A DNA stretch of 64,000 bases from Endozoicomonas sp965232255. GTDB lineage: Bacteria; Pseudomonadota; Gammaproteobacteria; Pseudomonadales; Endozoicomonadaceae. This document shows positions 26,127-35,647 of the stretch, piece by piece; position 1 is the first letter of the stretch, and the number at the start of each line of letters is the position of its first letter. The DNA is taken from the NCBI GenBank assembly GCA_965232255.1, contig OZ246962.1, positions 992,001 to 1,056,000 of the forward strand, written 5' to 3'. Made by a program: the position numbers and the translations under genes. Under the pieces are notes generated by a model that ran no database searches, was not told the DNA's origin, and saw only the letters and a program-made list of their open reading frames with translations.

Positions 26127-27443
26127 TCAGCGTCCGCCAGTGTGCTCGTCGAAGAATCTGTTCACGTCTGCCAACCCTTTCATTTGATTATAAATCTCGG
26201 TAATTTCGCCTTGAAACAATTCTGTTTCTGCAGCGGACAGCACCCCAGGTAGCGTTTGGATGTTTATGCAAGTGGCCTGAGGACCGTTGCCGTCAAAGGT
26301 TATTTCTACCACGCGGCTGCCATCGACAGCTCGAGAAAAATCGGGATACGCGTTGATCACACCCTCAATGTTTGCCCGGCTAGCTCTCGTGTTCATCACT
26401 TCGTTCATGAAAAAAGCATGGACTCTGGCTGATGGGAAGAACAAGCGGCGCTGATATAGCTTAACAGGCTGAATGGCTGGCCCATTTGGGTGCTCCATTT
26501 GTAACCGGCCCTGATGCCCCAACGGATTTTCAAAATGCAGCGTTGGCAGTTGATCACCATCGACAGTGGCAAACATAAAATGTCGTTCAATGTACAATTG
26601 ATCTTGTCTGACTATGATTTCGGCTCTTGCTGCCTGCACCCTTGCTTCTCTTTGTGCCAACCGCCTGACAACCGCAGCACCCTCTGGGCTGCAAAACTCC
26701 CGGACAGAATCCACTCCCCACCTAACGTTATGCCTGGATGGTGCGCCCCCAGGGTGATCATGTCGCTTCAGAATTGATTTCGGTGTCTGCACACCTTGAC
26801 CGGAGGATGACGCTGCAGGTTCAAGCGCTGACAGTGTGTGTTTGGGTTGGTCACGTCTTTTCAGAATGGACTTTGGTGGTTGCATTTTTACCTGGCCAGA
26901 AGCAGGCGTAGAAACAACTCTGGGTGCTGGTGCTGGTGCTGGTGCTGGTGCGGGCACAGCAGGAGCAGGCGCTGGCGCGGGTGCGGTGACAGATGCAGCA
27001 ACCGTATCAGGCGATAGCATACCGGGTTGCTGGCCTGGGTTCATCCTGACGTGAAGCCTAGAGGTGTATCGCGTTGATGTACGTGTCGGCGCGGGGGGAG
27101 TCGCTGCTGGCGTCGGCGCGACGGGTGGCGGCGCAGAAACAGCGCCGGGTCCCGATATGCCAGCCTCAGGCACTACCCTGACAAGCGTGGCACGATACGT
27201 CTGTGGTGCGGCTGGCGGCGCAGCGGATGGTGGTACAGCGGCTGGCTGTGCAGGTGGAGTAGTTGCTGGTCCCATTAGTGGCGACCTGGCTGATGTCATG
27301 CGACCTGATGTGATCTGGCCACCCACTGGCGGCGAGCCAGTAGTGGTAGTCCTCGAAGTACTGCCTGTGGCACCACTTACGGAAGGTGTGCTCGAAGCCT
27401 TTGGTTGGGGCTTATAGCGGTAAGGATCATAAATGGTCCGCAT
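26127..27443 (-). CDS. Pro/Ala-rich protein with PP1-docking-like SILK and RVxF motifs
   Basis: 438 residues, unrecognised as a family. Residues 1-185 are disordered and rich in Pro, Ala, Ser and Thr, with an AP-repeat run near 154-174. KSILK occurs at 191-195 and 222-226, and HNVRW at 238-242; these fit the SILK ([GS]IL[KR]) and RVxF-type docking motifs of eukaryotic protein phosphatase 1 regulators, in the usual order. The C-terminal 190 residues look folded (QLYIERHFMFATVDGDQLPT, FENPLGHQGRLQM). It is alone between hemW and trmB. An effector role is inference. Confidence 0.75.
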   Translation of the reverse strand: MRTIYDPYRYKPQPKASSTPSVSGATGSTSRTTTTGSPPVGGQITSGRMTSARSPLMGPATTPPAQPAAVPPSAAPPAAPQTYRATLVRVVPEAGISGPGAVSAPPPVAPTPAATPPAPTRTSTRYTSRLHVRMNPGQQPGMLSPDTVAASVTAPAPAPAPAVPAPAPAPAPAPRVVSTPASGQVKMQPPKSILKRRDQPKHTLSALEPAASSSGQGVQTPKSILKRHDHPGGAPSRHNVRWGVDSVREFCSPEGAAVVRRLAQREARVQAARAEIIVRQDQLYIERHFMFATVDGDQLPTLHFENPLGHQGRLQMEHPNGPAIQPVKLYQRRLFFPSARVHAFFMNEVMNTRASRANIEGVINAYPDFSRAVDGSRVVEITFDGNGPQATCINIQTLPGVLSAAETELFQGEITEIYNQMKGLADVNRFFDEHTGGR

Positions 27444-27600
27444 TTTTCAGTCTCGGTATATCCGGTTTGTTGCTTCGCTTTATTGTATTGCAGGCTGGTG
27501 GTTGTGTTTATTGGTATGGGCCGACATTTTCAGGAGTGGTCATGCACAGGCATTGCTGTTTTTTGCCACACAGACGAAAGTGCGCGGCAATAACGGCGGA

Positions 27601-28335
27601 TCAATTAATACGGCTAAATAGCAGGTCCCAAACGCCGTGTCCCAGCCGGTGGCCGCGTTTTTCAAATTTGGTCAGCGGGCGGAAATCAGGTCTGGGGGAG
27701 TAACCGTTGTCTGTGGCCATGTTGGCAAAACCGTCGGCGTTGCTCATCACATCCAGCATTTGTTCGGCGTAGTTTTCCCAGTCCGTGGCCAGGTGAATCA
27801 TGCCGCCAATGGCCAGCTTAGGGCGAATCAACTCAATAAAGGCTGGTTGAATCAGGCGACGCTTATGGTGACGCTTTTTGTGCCATGGGTCGGGAAAATA
27901 GATTTGTACCCGGGACAGACTGCCATCAGGCACGCACTGTTTTAGCACTTCCACGGCATCATCGCAATAAGTCCTCAGGTTGGTGATGCCGCCCAGACGG
28001 GCTTCGTTCAACAGACTGCCGACACCGGGACGGTGGACTTCAATGCCGATAAAGTGTTTGTCGCTTTCCTGGGCTGCCATGGTGACCAGAGAGTGGCCCA
28101 TACCATAGCCAATTTCCAGTATCCGTGGTGCTTCGTCAGCAAAAGCCTGTAAAAAGCCCGCTGAGCCCTGTGCCAAAGTCAGTCCCCACGCTTGCCAACA
28201 GTCATCCCAACCCCGTTGCTGCCCGGTAGTCATACGTCCGGCGCGCAGGACAAAGCTTTTGACCTGACGTTTGTGAAGGATTTCCTGCTCATCAGTCTCG
28301 TCGACTGGTTTTGCCGTGTTGTTCATGCAGTTCAT
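27601..28335 (-). CDS. trmB: tRNA (guanine-N7)-methyltransferase
   Basis: Methylates G46 of tRNA with SAM. The SAM-binding motif is ILEIGYGMGHSL, followed by FIGIEVHRPGVGSLL, and the family signature is FPDPWHKKRHHKRR near residue 147. LATDWENYAEQM and a C-terminal TKFEKRGHRLGH complete the pattern. Length 244 residues is normal. The first two Met codons (28335, 28326) are equal candidates for the start. Confidence 0.95.
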   Translation of the reverse strand: MNCMNNTAKPVDETDEQEILHKRQVKSFVLRAGRMTTGQQRGWDDCWQAWGLTLAQGSAGFLQAFADEAPRILEIGYGMGHSLVTMAAQESDKHFIGIEVHRPGVGSLLNEARLGGITNLRTYCDDAVEVLKQCVPDGSLSRVQIYFPDPWHKKRHHKRRLIQPAFIELIRPKLAIGGMIHLATDWENYAEQMLDVMSNADGFANMATDNGYSPRPDFRPLTKFEKRGHRLGHGVWDLLFSRIN

Positions 28336-28463
28336 TGAGTTTGTAGCAAATAATCTCGCGTAAGATACCGGTCACGATACAAATTGCAAATTTTCGCGGT
28401 TGGCCGGCAAAATCGTAAGAGTGAGGCAGTACGGCGAGTCCCTTCGCCGTCATGGGAGATATG

Positions 28464-29708
28464 TCAGGTTCCGGCAGGCTCTGGACTGGGCAGTTGTGGC
28501 GCACTATCGGCAGCCAGTTGTAAGCCTTCCTGAAAGTAACGGGAGCTGGTTTCAAACTGATCAAGGTGGGCCAGCAGATGGCCCAACTCATTGTACACAT
28601 CAACACTTTTATGCAGACGCAGGCTGGCCTCCAGGTATTCTCGTGCCTTACCCCACTGTTCATTACGAAGTGCCAGTCGGCCCAGGGTCAACAGTAGAGC
28701 TGCGTCATTGGTACGTTGGGCAAGTAGTGATTCGGCAAACAATAGCTGCTTTTGCATATCTTTACCGCGAGTAACGCCGTACAGGCGAATCAGCTGTTCA
28801 CTGTAACAGTGCTTCAGGTTCTCCCGCAGCAATTGTTCGGCTTTTTCGCCAGCACCCAGGCGCACCAGACTGTCGCAGTAGCGGTAGAATGTTGCCGGGT
28901 CCTTGCGCTGTTGCCGACTCAGACCCGCCCAGATCGCGTCCACTGGCTGGATTCTCTCCTCCAGTGTTTCGCGGTTACGGCCAACAAGGCACGCCTGGTC
29001 AAACAGCACTTTGAGGGACTGCTGCTCCAGCCGTTGATACTCGCCTTCACTAATCACTTTGCGTCGGCGCAGCTCTGGCAACAGTTTTTCCAGCGATTGC
29101 CAGTCATTCAGGCGAGTGTAAACCTGCTTGAGCATTTTCAGAATATAACCATGGCGTGGGTATTTCTTGCGAAGATGTTGCAGTGTTGCCAGGGCTTGCT
29201 CCAGATGGTTGCCGGAAAGTTGCAGTTGCGCCTGGGTGATACCTATGGCCATCTCGGCTCCGGGCGCTTTGCTGTCCGCCTGGCGTAGCCAGTTGGCACT
29301 GGCTTCGTGATTGCCGGCCTCGTGGGCAGCCCGGGCAGCGGCCAGATAATTGATTAACGGCGACTCACCACTTTTGATCGCTTGCCCCAGCAGTCGTTCG
29401 GCCCGGCGCCAGTTGCCCTTGGTAAACTCGACCAGCCCTCGGTCAAACAACTTGCGGGCTTTGGCTTTGCGCGCCTTGGCAGACATCGGGTAGACAAAAC
29501 TGAAGGTATCCAGCAACAGGCGCAGGATAACGAAGAATAACCAGATCAGACCGAAACCAATGGCAACCAGCAGTAACAGTCCCCAGAAGGTGCTTTCAAA
29601 TGTGGTCTGGCCAAAGGTGATCATCACGTGACCGTGGTCACTGACCATAACGTTGGCCAACAACAAGGCACCTGCCACAAGCACCAGAAACAGTACAAAT
29701 CCTTTCAT
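28464..29708 (-). CDS. hemY: HemY, inner-membrane TPR protein
   Basis: Two N-terminal membrane helices (FVLFLVLVAGALLLANVMV; FWGLLLLVAIGFGLIWLFFV) are followed by TPR-like helical repeats over residues 95-400, facing the cytosol in the family. HemY accompanies heme synthesis genes in proteobacteria; its exact role in porphyrin handling is not settled. It overlaps hemX by 4 bp and is the last gene of the hemCDXY operon. Confidence 0.9.
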   Translation of the reverse strand: MKGFVLFLVLVAGALLLANVMVSDHGHVMITFGQTTFESTFWGLLLLVAIGFGLIWLFFVILRLLLDTFSFVYPMSAKARKAKARKLFDRGLVEFTKGNWRRAERLLGQAIKSGESPLINYLAAARAAHEAGNHEASANWLRQADSKAPGAEMAIGITQAQLQLSGNHLEQALATLQHLRKKYPRHGYILKMLKQVYTRLNDWQSLEKLLPELRRRKVISEGEYQRLEQQSLKVLFDQACLVGRNRETLEERIQPVDAIWAGLSRQQRKDPATFYRYCDSLVRLGAGEKAEQLLRENLKHCYSEQLIRLYGVTRGKDMQKQLLFAESLLAQRTNDAALLLTLGRLALRNEQWGKAREYLEASLRLHKSVDVYNELGHLLAHLDQFETSSRYFQEGLQLAADSAPQLPSPEPAGT

Positions 29709-31186
29709 GAATTTGGTTCTCCGGATTTGCCTGGCTCTGCCTCAGCGGCAGTTCGGTCATCGGCTGCGATGCTGGTATCTGACTGACTGGTGCTGGCGGG
29801 TTTTGGCTCAACGGGTGGATTCGCAGGTTCAGACTCAGGGGGATTGAGTGCTTTCAATGCCTCTAGCGACCGTTGGATGCTCGGTATACTCGGTACGATG
29901 GTAATAGCTGCCAGTCTGCTCAGTTCAGCAGATAACTTTTGGCCTTCGTTGCTGCTCACGGCGAAATAACGACTCAGCCACGCGCTGGCCTGTTGCAGAC
30001 TGAGTTGATAAATGCTCTGCTGGCCGGTGATCAGAGCCAGTTGGCTTTGTTCAATTAACAGCTGCATCTTTTGTCGGATCAGCTGCTCTTGTTCATTGGT
30101 CAGCAGTATTTCCACCGGTTCGGCCTGCTTAGTGGTGATGCGGAACAGGCCGGTAAATCGCCGCCAGATGTCCATTACTGCATCTTCGGCGATTTTTTGC
30201 CAGTTGCGTCCGGTTACAGCATCAGTGCTGGTGACGGCATTTGTTTCTGGCTGGAAGCGCTCGGTGAGACGCTGCGGGTTATTCTGCATGGCCAGCTTGG
30301 GAATCAGCTCGGCAACCGCCTGCAGTTGCAGCCAGATATTTTGCCGATTGATCTGGGTCGTCGTTTGCAATACTGCCAGATCTTCGGCCAGTGCTTGCCT
30401 GACCGGGAACAGGGCATAGTCATCCATCTGTTCCAGAATTTTGTCGGCACTGGTAAGCAACTCACGGCTACCGGCTATATCCTGAACGGTCAACAGGCGC
30501 TGGTTGGCCAGGTTGAGCAGGTATTCCACCTCAGCAATACGCCACTGATTGCGAGTTGAGCCTTCCAGAGTGCGAACCTTGTTAGACAGCGCATCGACCC
30601 TGGACAGCAGTCGGTCTTCACGCTGCTGCGATTGTTGCAGCTGGTATTGCAGCTGCTGAAGATGCTGTTGGTATTGATTAATGTCTGCTGAATTGCGCTG
30701 TTCCAGCTCAGTCAGTCCGGTTTGTTGCCGAACGATTTGAGTCTGTAGTTGATCAAGTCCGGCGCGTAGCTCTGGCAGAGCCTGTTCCAGGGTTTGTCCG
30801 CGCCAACCGAGATAACCGCCAAGACCCAGAGCACACAACGATAGCACCAAGGCAAACCCACTCAAGGCTTTATTGGTTCTGTCGGTTGCATCTTTGTTTT
30901 TGTTGGCTAGCTGTTTGGACGACGGTTTAGCTGGTTGCTCAGTTGCCTGCTTATTCGTTTGTCCTGCCGATTCGCTGGCTGATGATTTGCTGGATTGTTT
31001 GGTTAATTCCACGCTGGTGGGGTTATTTTGCGGAACATCTTCAGGTTTTTTGTCTGGTAAAGACTCTCTGTTTTGATCTGTATCACTCACGCTCAGGCCT
31101 TCCGATTGTTCGGGGAGTTGTGGCACGTTGCCCGGGAGCGTAACCATTGCCAAACCTGAGAGAACTGGCGATGGTATCACTCCCAT
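29705..31186 (-). CDS. hemX: HemX, membrane-anchored protein of the hem operon
   Basis: A Ser/Lys/Gln-rich cytosolic N-terminus of about 100 residues precedes one membrane helix (LSGFALVLSLCALGLGGYLG), a coiled coil (LRAGLDQLQTQIVRQQTGL; Gln-rich to residue 200) and a conserved domain including QWRIAEVEYLLNLANQRL. This is the HemX layout. It is often annotated as uroporphyrinogen-III C-methyltransferase, but it lacks the methyltransferase motifs of CysG/CobA. Start at 31186 or Met14. Confidence 0.88.
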   Translation of the reverse strand: MGVIPSPVLSGLAMVTLPGNVPQLPEQSEGLSVSDTDQNRESLPDKKPEDVPQNNPTSVELTKQSSKSSASESAGQTNKQATEQPAKPSSKQLANKNKDATDRTNKALSGFALVLSLCALGLGGYLGWRGQTLEQALPELRAGLDQLQTQIVRQQTGLTELEQRNSADINQYQQHLQQLQYQLQQSQQREDRLLSRVDALSNKVRTLEGSTRNQWRIAEVEYLLNLANQRLLTVQDIAGSRELLTSADKILEQMDDYALFPVRQALAEDLAVLQTTTQINRQNIWLQLQAVAELIPKLAMQNNPQRLTERFQPETNAVTSTDAVTGRNWQKIAEDAVMDIWRRFTGLFRITTKQAEPVEILLTNEQEQLIRQKMQLLIEQSQLALITGQQSIYQLSLQQASAWLSRYFAVSSNEGQKLSAELSRLAAITIVPSIPSIQRSLEALKALNPPESEPANPPVEPKPASTSQSDTSIAADDRTAAEAEPGKSGEPNS

Positions 31187-31234
31187 TCACTGTTCAAAAA
31201 TGTTAATTAATTAAAGGTGTTTTGCTCAAAGGTG

Positions 31235-31996
31235 CTATGCAAAAGGGGCAGCCAATGCCTGTAACATCAGGTTGTTGCTGGCACCACCGGTGTTAATGAC
31301 CTGCCGGAAGCCCAGGTTGCGAGCCTCGTTTGCTACCCGTTCGCTGGGAACCAGTAGCCAGTAGTGGGCTCGCTGGGGTGTAGGCAGATAGTAACCAAGA
31401 TTAGTCAGGGTCTCGCCACTTCCACAGAGAATGACATTGATTGCATGGCTTTCCAACTTTTTTAACACGGCGTTGACGTTCAGATTACACTCATATACTG
31501 GTCGACAACGCTGATATACCTCGATTTTCTCAAGGCTGGCACCCCGCGCAGTGAGCTGTTCCTCAAGCAATTGTCGACCGCCCGTACCTTTGATGAGCAA
31601 AATGCGCTGCCCACTGACAACGCCCAACGTGGCGAGCAGTGCCTCGCTGTCCACTCCTGTGGACGAATGCTGTACCTTGATATCGAACTGCTCAAGTTCA
31701 TTGGCGCTGCTGCTGCCTATGGCAAACCAGCGCAGATGGCTTGGTAATTGTGGCCAGTAGCGGTCGATCAACGCCATACCAAGACGACCTGCGGGGCGAC
31801 TGGTAACGATGACCGTATCAAACCGGTCCAGCGTCAACAGGCAGTTTTTGATGGACTGGGTTTCAGGCAGAGGATCAATGGTCAGCATGGGCATTACCCA
31901 AGCCTGACCGTGGGCACGCCGAATGGCCTGTGCCAATGATTGGGCCTGGGGTTGCGGGCGCGTTACCAGCGCCCTGATGTGGGACAAATTCATCAC
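31235..31996 (-). CDS. hemD: Uroporphyrinogen-III synthase
   Basis: Cyclises and inverts ring D of hydroxymethylbilane to give uroporphyrinogen III. The 253-residue protein begins LVTRPQPQAQSLAQAI, has FDTVIVTSRPAGRLG and the second-domain GVVSGQRILLIKGTGGRQLL, and ends with LGFRQVINTGGASNN, which matches the poorly conserved HemD family. It follows hemC by 9 bp on the same strand and is clearly in one operon with it. Confidence 0.92.
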   Translation of the reverse strand: MMNLSHIRALVTRPQPQAQSLAQAIRRAHGQAWVMPMLTIDPLPETQSIKNCLLTLDRFDTVIVTSRPAGRLGMALIDRYWPQLPSHLRWFAIGSSSANELEQFDIKVQHSSTGVDSEALLATLGVVSGQRILLIKGTGGRQLLEEQLTARGASLEKIEVYQRCRPVYECNLNVNAVLKKLESHAINVILCGSGETLTNLGYYLPTPQRAHYWLLVPSERVANEARNLGFRQVINTGGASNNLMLQALAAPFA

Positions 31997-32005
31997 CTGC
32001 GCCCC

Positions 32006-32929
32006 TCAGTGTGCTGACAGACTGGCAAGTATGGCATCCGCTCCTTGCTCCAGCAGCGATTGGGCGACCTGCACGCCTGCTGTCTGGTAGTCGTTGGCAG
32101 CGCATGTTATGGCACTGCGATAGATAACCTTGCCGTCAGGATTGCCCACCAGCCCACGGAGCGTAAGCTGTTCGCCTGTCAGCTCGGCAAAGCCACCGAT
32201 GGGCACCTGACAGCCGCCGTTCAGGTAGCGATTCATAGCCCGTTCAGCGCCAACGCAAATGGCAGTTGGCTCATGGTGCAGAGGCAGAACCAACTGTCGG
32301 ACCTCATGGTCGTCCAGGCGCAGTTCAATCCCTATTGCTCCCTGTCCCACGGCGGGCAGGCACAGCTCGGTATCTAAATAGCTACCAATGCGTGCGCCCA
32401 GACCCAGGCGCAGTAATCCAGCGGCCGCCAGAATGATAGCGTCATACTGGCCATCATCCAGTTTGGCCAGGCGAGTATCGACATTGCCGCGCAAAAATCG
32501 GATGGACAAATCAGGCCGGGCAGCGAGAATCTGGCACTGACGTCGCAGGCTGGATGTGCCCACCACGGCACCGATTGGCAACTCATCCAGCGTGCCATAG
32601 TGATTGGCTACAAAAGCGTCCCGTGGATCTTCCCGTGGGCAAATAGCGCCTAATCCAAGGCCCACTGGAAAGTTCATGGGTATATCTTTCATGGAATGCA
32701 CGGCAATATCCGCGCGGCATTCGAGAAGGGCTTGCTCCAGCTCTTTGACAAACAGTCCCTTACCCCCAATTTTTGCCAGTGGCGCGTCCAGAATCCGGTC
32801 GCCCTGGCTGGTCATGGTCACCAGTTCGACCGCAAGGTTCGGGTGACAGTGTTCCAACTGGTGTTTGACGTACTGCGCTTGCCACAAGGCAAGGGCGCTT
32901 TTGCGCGTGGCGATACGAATGATTTTCAC
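32006..32929 (-). CDS. hemC: Hydroxymethylbilane synthase
   Basis: Joins four porphobilinogen units on a dipyrromethane cofactor. The start IIRIATRKSALALWQAQYV and the cofactor-bearing cysteine in LNGGCQVPIGG near residue 242 are diagnostic. Other landmarks are HSMKDIPM, GTSSLRRQCQ and IRFLRGNVDTRL. Length 307 is usual. It is the first gene of the hemCDXY unit, downstream of algR, the order known from Pseudomonas. Confidence 0.96.
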   Translation of the reverse strand: MKIIRIATRKSALALWQAQYVKHQLEHCHPNLAVELVTMTSQGDRILDAPLAKIGGKGLFVKELEQALLECRADIAVHSMKDIPMNFPVGLGLGAICPREDPRDAFVANHYGTLDELPIGAVVGTSSLRRQCQILAARPDLSIRFLRGNVDTRLAKLDDGQYDAIILAAAGLLRLGLGARIGSYLDTELCLPAVGQGAIGIELRLDDHEVRQLVLPLHHEPTAICVGAERAMNRYLNGGCQVPIGGFAELTGEQLTLRGLVGNPDGKVIYRSAITCAANDYQTAGVQVAQSLLEQGADAILASLSAH

Positions 32930-33076
32930 TGGCTTGATGGCTTCTGTTGTTGGGCTGTTCCGGGATTGTGAACCCGTTAGTGACCAGCAGGCAATGGGAG
33001 GATAATACGAAAGGTGGAGAGGTTGACGACAGCCAGCAGCTGATGCTGGCTGAGCATAGGGTTTAACAAGTAGTGT

Positions 33077-33826
33077 TTAACGCGAGGATCGCATCATTCT
33101 TTTCAGCGTTGATACATGGCGGCGACTGACCGATAGCGGCTGAGACAGCTCCCGCAGATGAATAAAGCTGTGTCCCTGCTCATCCCGGGAAAGGCTTTCA
33201 ATAGCATCGCGGCGTACCAGCGCATTGCGGTGAATGCGGACAAAATGCGTGGCATGGTTCTCTTCCAGGGTTTTTAAAGAATCATCAATCAATACTTCGC
33301 CGTGGCGATGATGCACAGTCACGTACTTGTTGTCTGCCATGAAGCAGAGCACATCATCCAGCGGAATCAACTCAAGGCCGCGCACCGTACGGGCAGCAAT
33401 ATGAGCGAAATCGCGTTGCGGCTCACGGTTGTCCAGCCACGCCAGTTGCGCCCGGTTTAACCGACTGGCCCGCTGCAGTGCCTGCACCAGGGCGGCCGGT
33501 CCAATGGGTTTAAGCAGATAGTCCACTGCCTGGGTGGCAAACGCTGCCAGGGCGTGGCCGTCCCGGTCGGTGCAGAAAATAACCGCTGGCGGTGGCTCTA
33601 TGACGCTGATGTGCCGGGCCGCTTCCAGACCATCCATGACTGGCATGGGAATATCCATCAGGACGATGTCTGGCTGATGCTGACGGCAAAGATCAACGGC
33701 ATCGCGGCCATTGTCGGCTTCGCTGGCCAGCACGGTGAAATGCTCAAACTGGTCAATTATCTGCCTGAGCCACTGGCGGTCCCTGGGCTCATTATCAACG
33801 ATCAGGATTTTCATGGGCTCATCCAT
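33077..33826 (-). CDS. algR: AlgR-type LytTR response regulator
   Basis: An N-terminal receiver domain (residues 5-120) has the phosphoacceptor aspartate in DIVLMDIPMP and the lysine in YLLKPIG. One residue of the usual acidic pair near the N-terminus is Asn (VDNEP). The C-terminal LytTR DNA-binding domain (about 140-245) includes FVRIHRNALVRRDAI and LSVSRRHV. In Pseudomonas AlgR controls alginate and type IV pili with the sensor AlgZ/FimS. No such kinase gene is adjacent. Start at 33826 or Met5 (33814). Confidence 0.93.
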   Translation of the reverse strand: MDEPMKILIVDNEPRDRQWLRQIIDQFEHFTVLASEADNGRDAVDLCRQHQPDIVLMDIPMPVMDGLEAARHISVIEPPPAVIFCTDRDGHALAAFATQAVDYLLKPIGPAALVQALQRASRLNRAQLAWLDNREPQRDFAHIAARTVRGLELIPLDDVLCFMADNKYVTVHHRHGEVLIDDSLKTLEENHATHFVRIHRNALVRRDAIESLSRDEQGHSFIHLRELSQPLSVSRRHVSTLKRMMRSSR

Positions 33827-34175
33827 GGTCTGACGATTTGCTCCTGTCGGTATTTGTTTGTCGGCAACGGTTGCCCGTGATAATCACTTCTATAAGGCAT
33901 CGGATTTTCCACTGAAATCTGAACTTGGAGCGTGTGTTTCAGCGGCTCTGGACCATTCACGCTATAGGCACCATAAGCGTTCCACCTGCCTTTTCGTATT
34001 CTGGTTGTCGAATCGTCCGGGAAGCGAGTTGTCAGTAGGTGTACAGTTTTGCCAAGACAACAATGCAATCAGTCAGTGGCGAGGATATAATGCCGTGCCT
34101 CTGAACGGAGGGAACGGGGGCGTGCTTTCCAGTAGCAAAAGCCGTAGCAATGAGCACCGGGTGGGAAATAAAACA
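33827..34175. other. Divergent algR/argH intergenic region
   Basis: About 350 bp between two divergent genes. The argH frame stays open upstream to 33858, but that part has no family likeness. No operator was recognised. In Pseudomonas the algZ gene lies in this place; here there is no trace of it. Confidence 0.45.
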
Positions 34176-35618
34176 ATGTCCACAAGCACATCAAAAAGCC
34201 ATGCCAAACCAGCAGATGACGGGCATGGGTACGATAGCACCAATCCACAGTGGGGAGGGCGCTTCAGTGAGGGTGTGGACGCTTTCGTGGCTCGTTTTAC
34301 CGCATCCATTGATTTTGACCAGCGTCTTTACCGACAGGACATTCAGGGTTCTATCGCTCATGCCCGCATGCTGCATCAGGCGGCCGTTCTGACTGACGAT
34401 GAACTGAACGCTATCGTTGCTGCTCTGAACGACATTCTGCAAGATTTTGAACACGGGCGTATCAGTTGGTCAGTGGAACTGGAAGATATTCACATGAACA
34501 TTGAGGCGCACCTGACCGACCGCATTGGCACCACTGGCAAAAAGCTGCATACCGGGCGTTCCCGCAACGATCAGGTGGCCACGGATATCCGCCTGTGGCT
34601 GCGTGATGGCATTGACCTTATCCTGGACGAACTGCGCCGTTTACAGTGCGGGCTGGTGGACCTGGCCGAGCGTGAGGCTGAGACCATCATGCCGGGTTTC
34701 ACCCATTTGCAAAGCGCCCAGCCGGTAACCTTTGGGCATCATCTTATGGCCTGGTATGAAATGCTGGTGCGCGACGGTGAACGGCTGGCGGATTGTCGCA
34801 AGCGAGTCAATATCTGTCCGCTGGGCGCGGCAGCGCTGGCTGGTACCAGCTACCCTATCGACCGGGCTTATACTGCTGCGTTGCTGGGCTTTGAGCGTCC
34901 GGCGCGTAACTCGCTGGATGCAGTCAGCGACCGGGATTTTGCCATCGAATTCTGCGCTACCGCTGCCCTGCTCATGACGCATCTGTCGCGGATGTCAGAA
35001 GAGCTGGTGCTGTGGAGTTGTGCCCAGTTTGATTTTATTGCGTTGCCAGATCGTTTCTGTACCGGCTCATCCATCATGCCGCAGAAAAAAAATCCCGATG
35101 TACCTGAGCTGGTTCGGGGCAAGGCAGGTCGGGTTAATGGCCATCTGGTGTCTTTGCTGACCTTGATGAAGTCACAGCCACTGGCCTACAACAAAGACAA
35201 TCAGGAAGACAAGGAACCGCTGTTTGATACGGTTGATACCCTGGTCGACTGTCTGCGTGCCTTTGCTGATATGGTGCCGCACATCGAGGCCCGACGGGAG
35301 AACATGCTGGCAGCGGCTCGGCGCGGGTTCAGTACCGCCACTGACCTGGCCGATTACCTGGTGGGCCGGAGTATGACCTTCAGGGACGCTCACGAAGCAG
35401 TGGGCAACGCTGTGGCTTTTGGCTTACAAGAGGGGCGCGACCTGGCGGAGATGACTCTCGCCGAGCTACAGGGATTCGCCAGCGTGATCGGACAGGATGT
35501 GTTTGATGTGCTGACCCTCGAAGGCTCCGTGCGTAGCCGAAACCATCTGGGAGGTACCGCACCGGAGCAGATTCGTCTGGCAGTGACCAACGCCCGCCAG
35601 GCACTTCAGAGCCTCTAA
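34176..35618 (+). CDS. argH: Argininosuccinate lyase
   Basis: Splits argininosuccinate to arginine and fumarate. ATG 34176 gives 480 residues, with a 22-residue Ser/Lys-rich lead before NPQWGGRFSEGVD. The fumarase/aspartase signature is GSSIMPQKKNPDVPE, and HTGRSRNDQVATD and THLQSAQPVTFGH carry substrate residues. The N-terminal lead is longer than in E. coli (457 residues) and has no clear role. Confidence 0.95.
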   Translation: MSTSTSKSHAKPADDGHGYDSTNPQWGGRFSEGVDAFVARFTASIDFDQRLYRQDIQGSIAHARMLHQAAVLTDDELNAIVAALNDILQDFEHGRISWSVELEDIHMNIEAHLTDRIGTTGKKLHTGRSRNDQVATDIRLWLRDGIDLILDELRRLQCGLVDLAEREAETIMPGFTHLQSAQPVTFGHHLMAWYEMLVRDGERLADCRKRVNICPLGAAALAGTSYPIDRAYTAALLGFERPARNSLDAVSDRDFAIEFCATAALLMTHLSRMSEELVLWSCAQFDFIALPDRFCTGSSIMPQKKNPDVPELVRGKAGRVNGHLVSLLTLMKSQPLAYNKDNQEDKEPLFDTVDTLVDCLRAFADMVPHIEARRENMLAAARRGFSTATDLADYLVGRSMTFRDAHEAVGNAVAFGLQEGRDLAEMTLAELQGFASVIGQDVFDVLTLEGSVRSRNHLGGTAPEQIRLAVTNARQALQSL

Positions 35619-35647
35619 CACCGCGTTTTTGAGAAGTCCGTAATTCC

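Noticed and set aside
26836..27417. Plus-strand Gly/Ala/Val-rich frames
   Set aside because: They are antisense to the Pro/Ala-rich coding sequence and arise from its base bias.
28464..31186. Several plus-strand frames of 60-180 codons opposite hemY and hemX
   Set aside because: Shadows of the real minus-strand genes; no starts with ribosome sites and no family likeness.
29705..31186. HemX as a uroporphyrinogen-III C-methyltransferase enzyme
   Set aside because: The common database name is not backed by SAM-methyltransferase motifs; only a membrane-anchored coiled-coil protein is visible.
33858..34175. In-frame 106-codon extension of argH
   Set aside because: The extension has no likeness to argininosuccinate lyases; ATG 34176 gives a normal-length protein.
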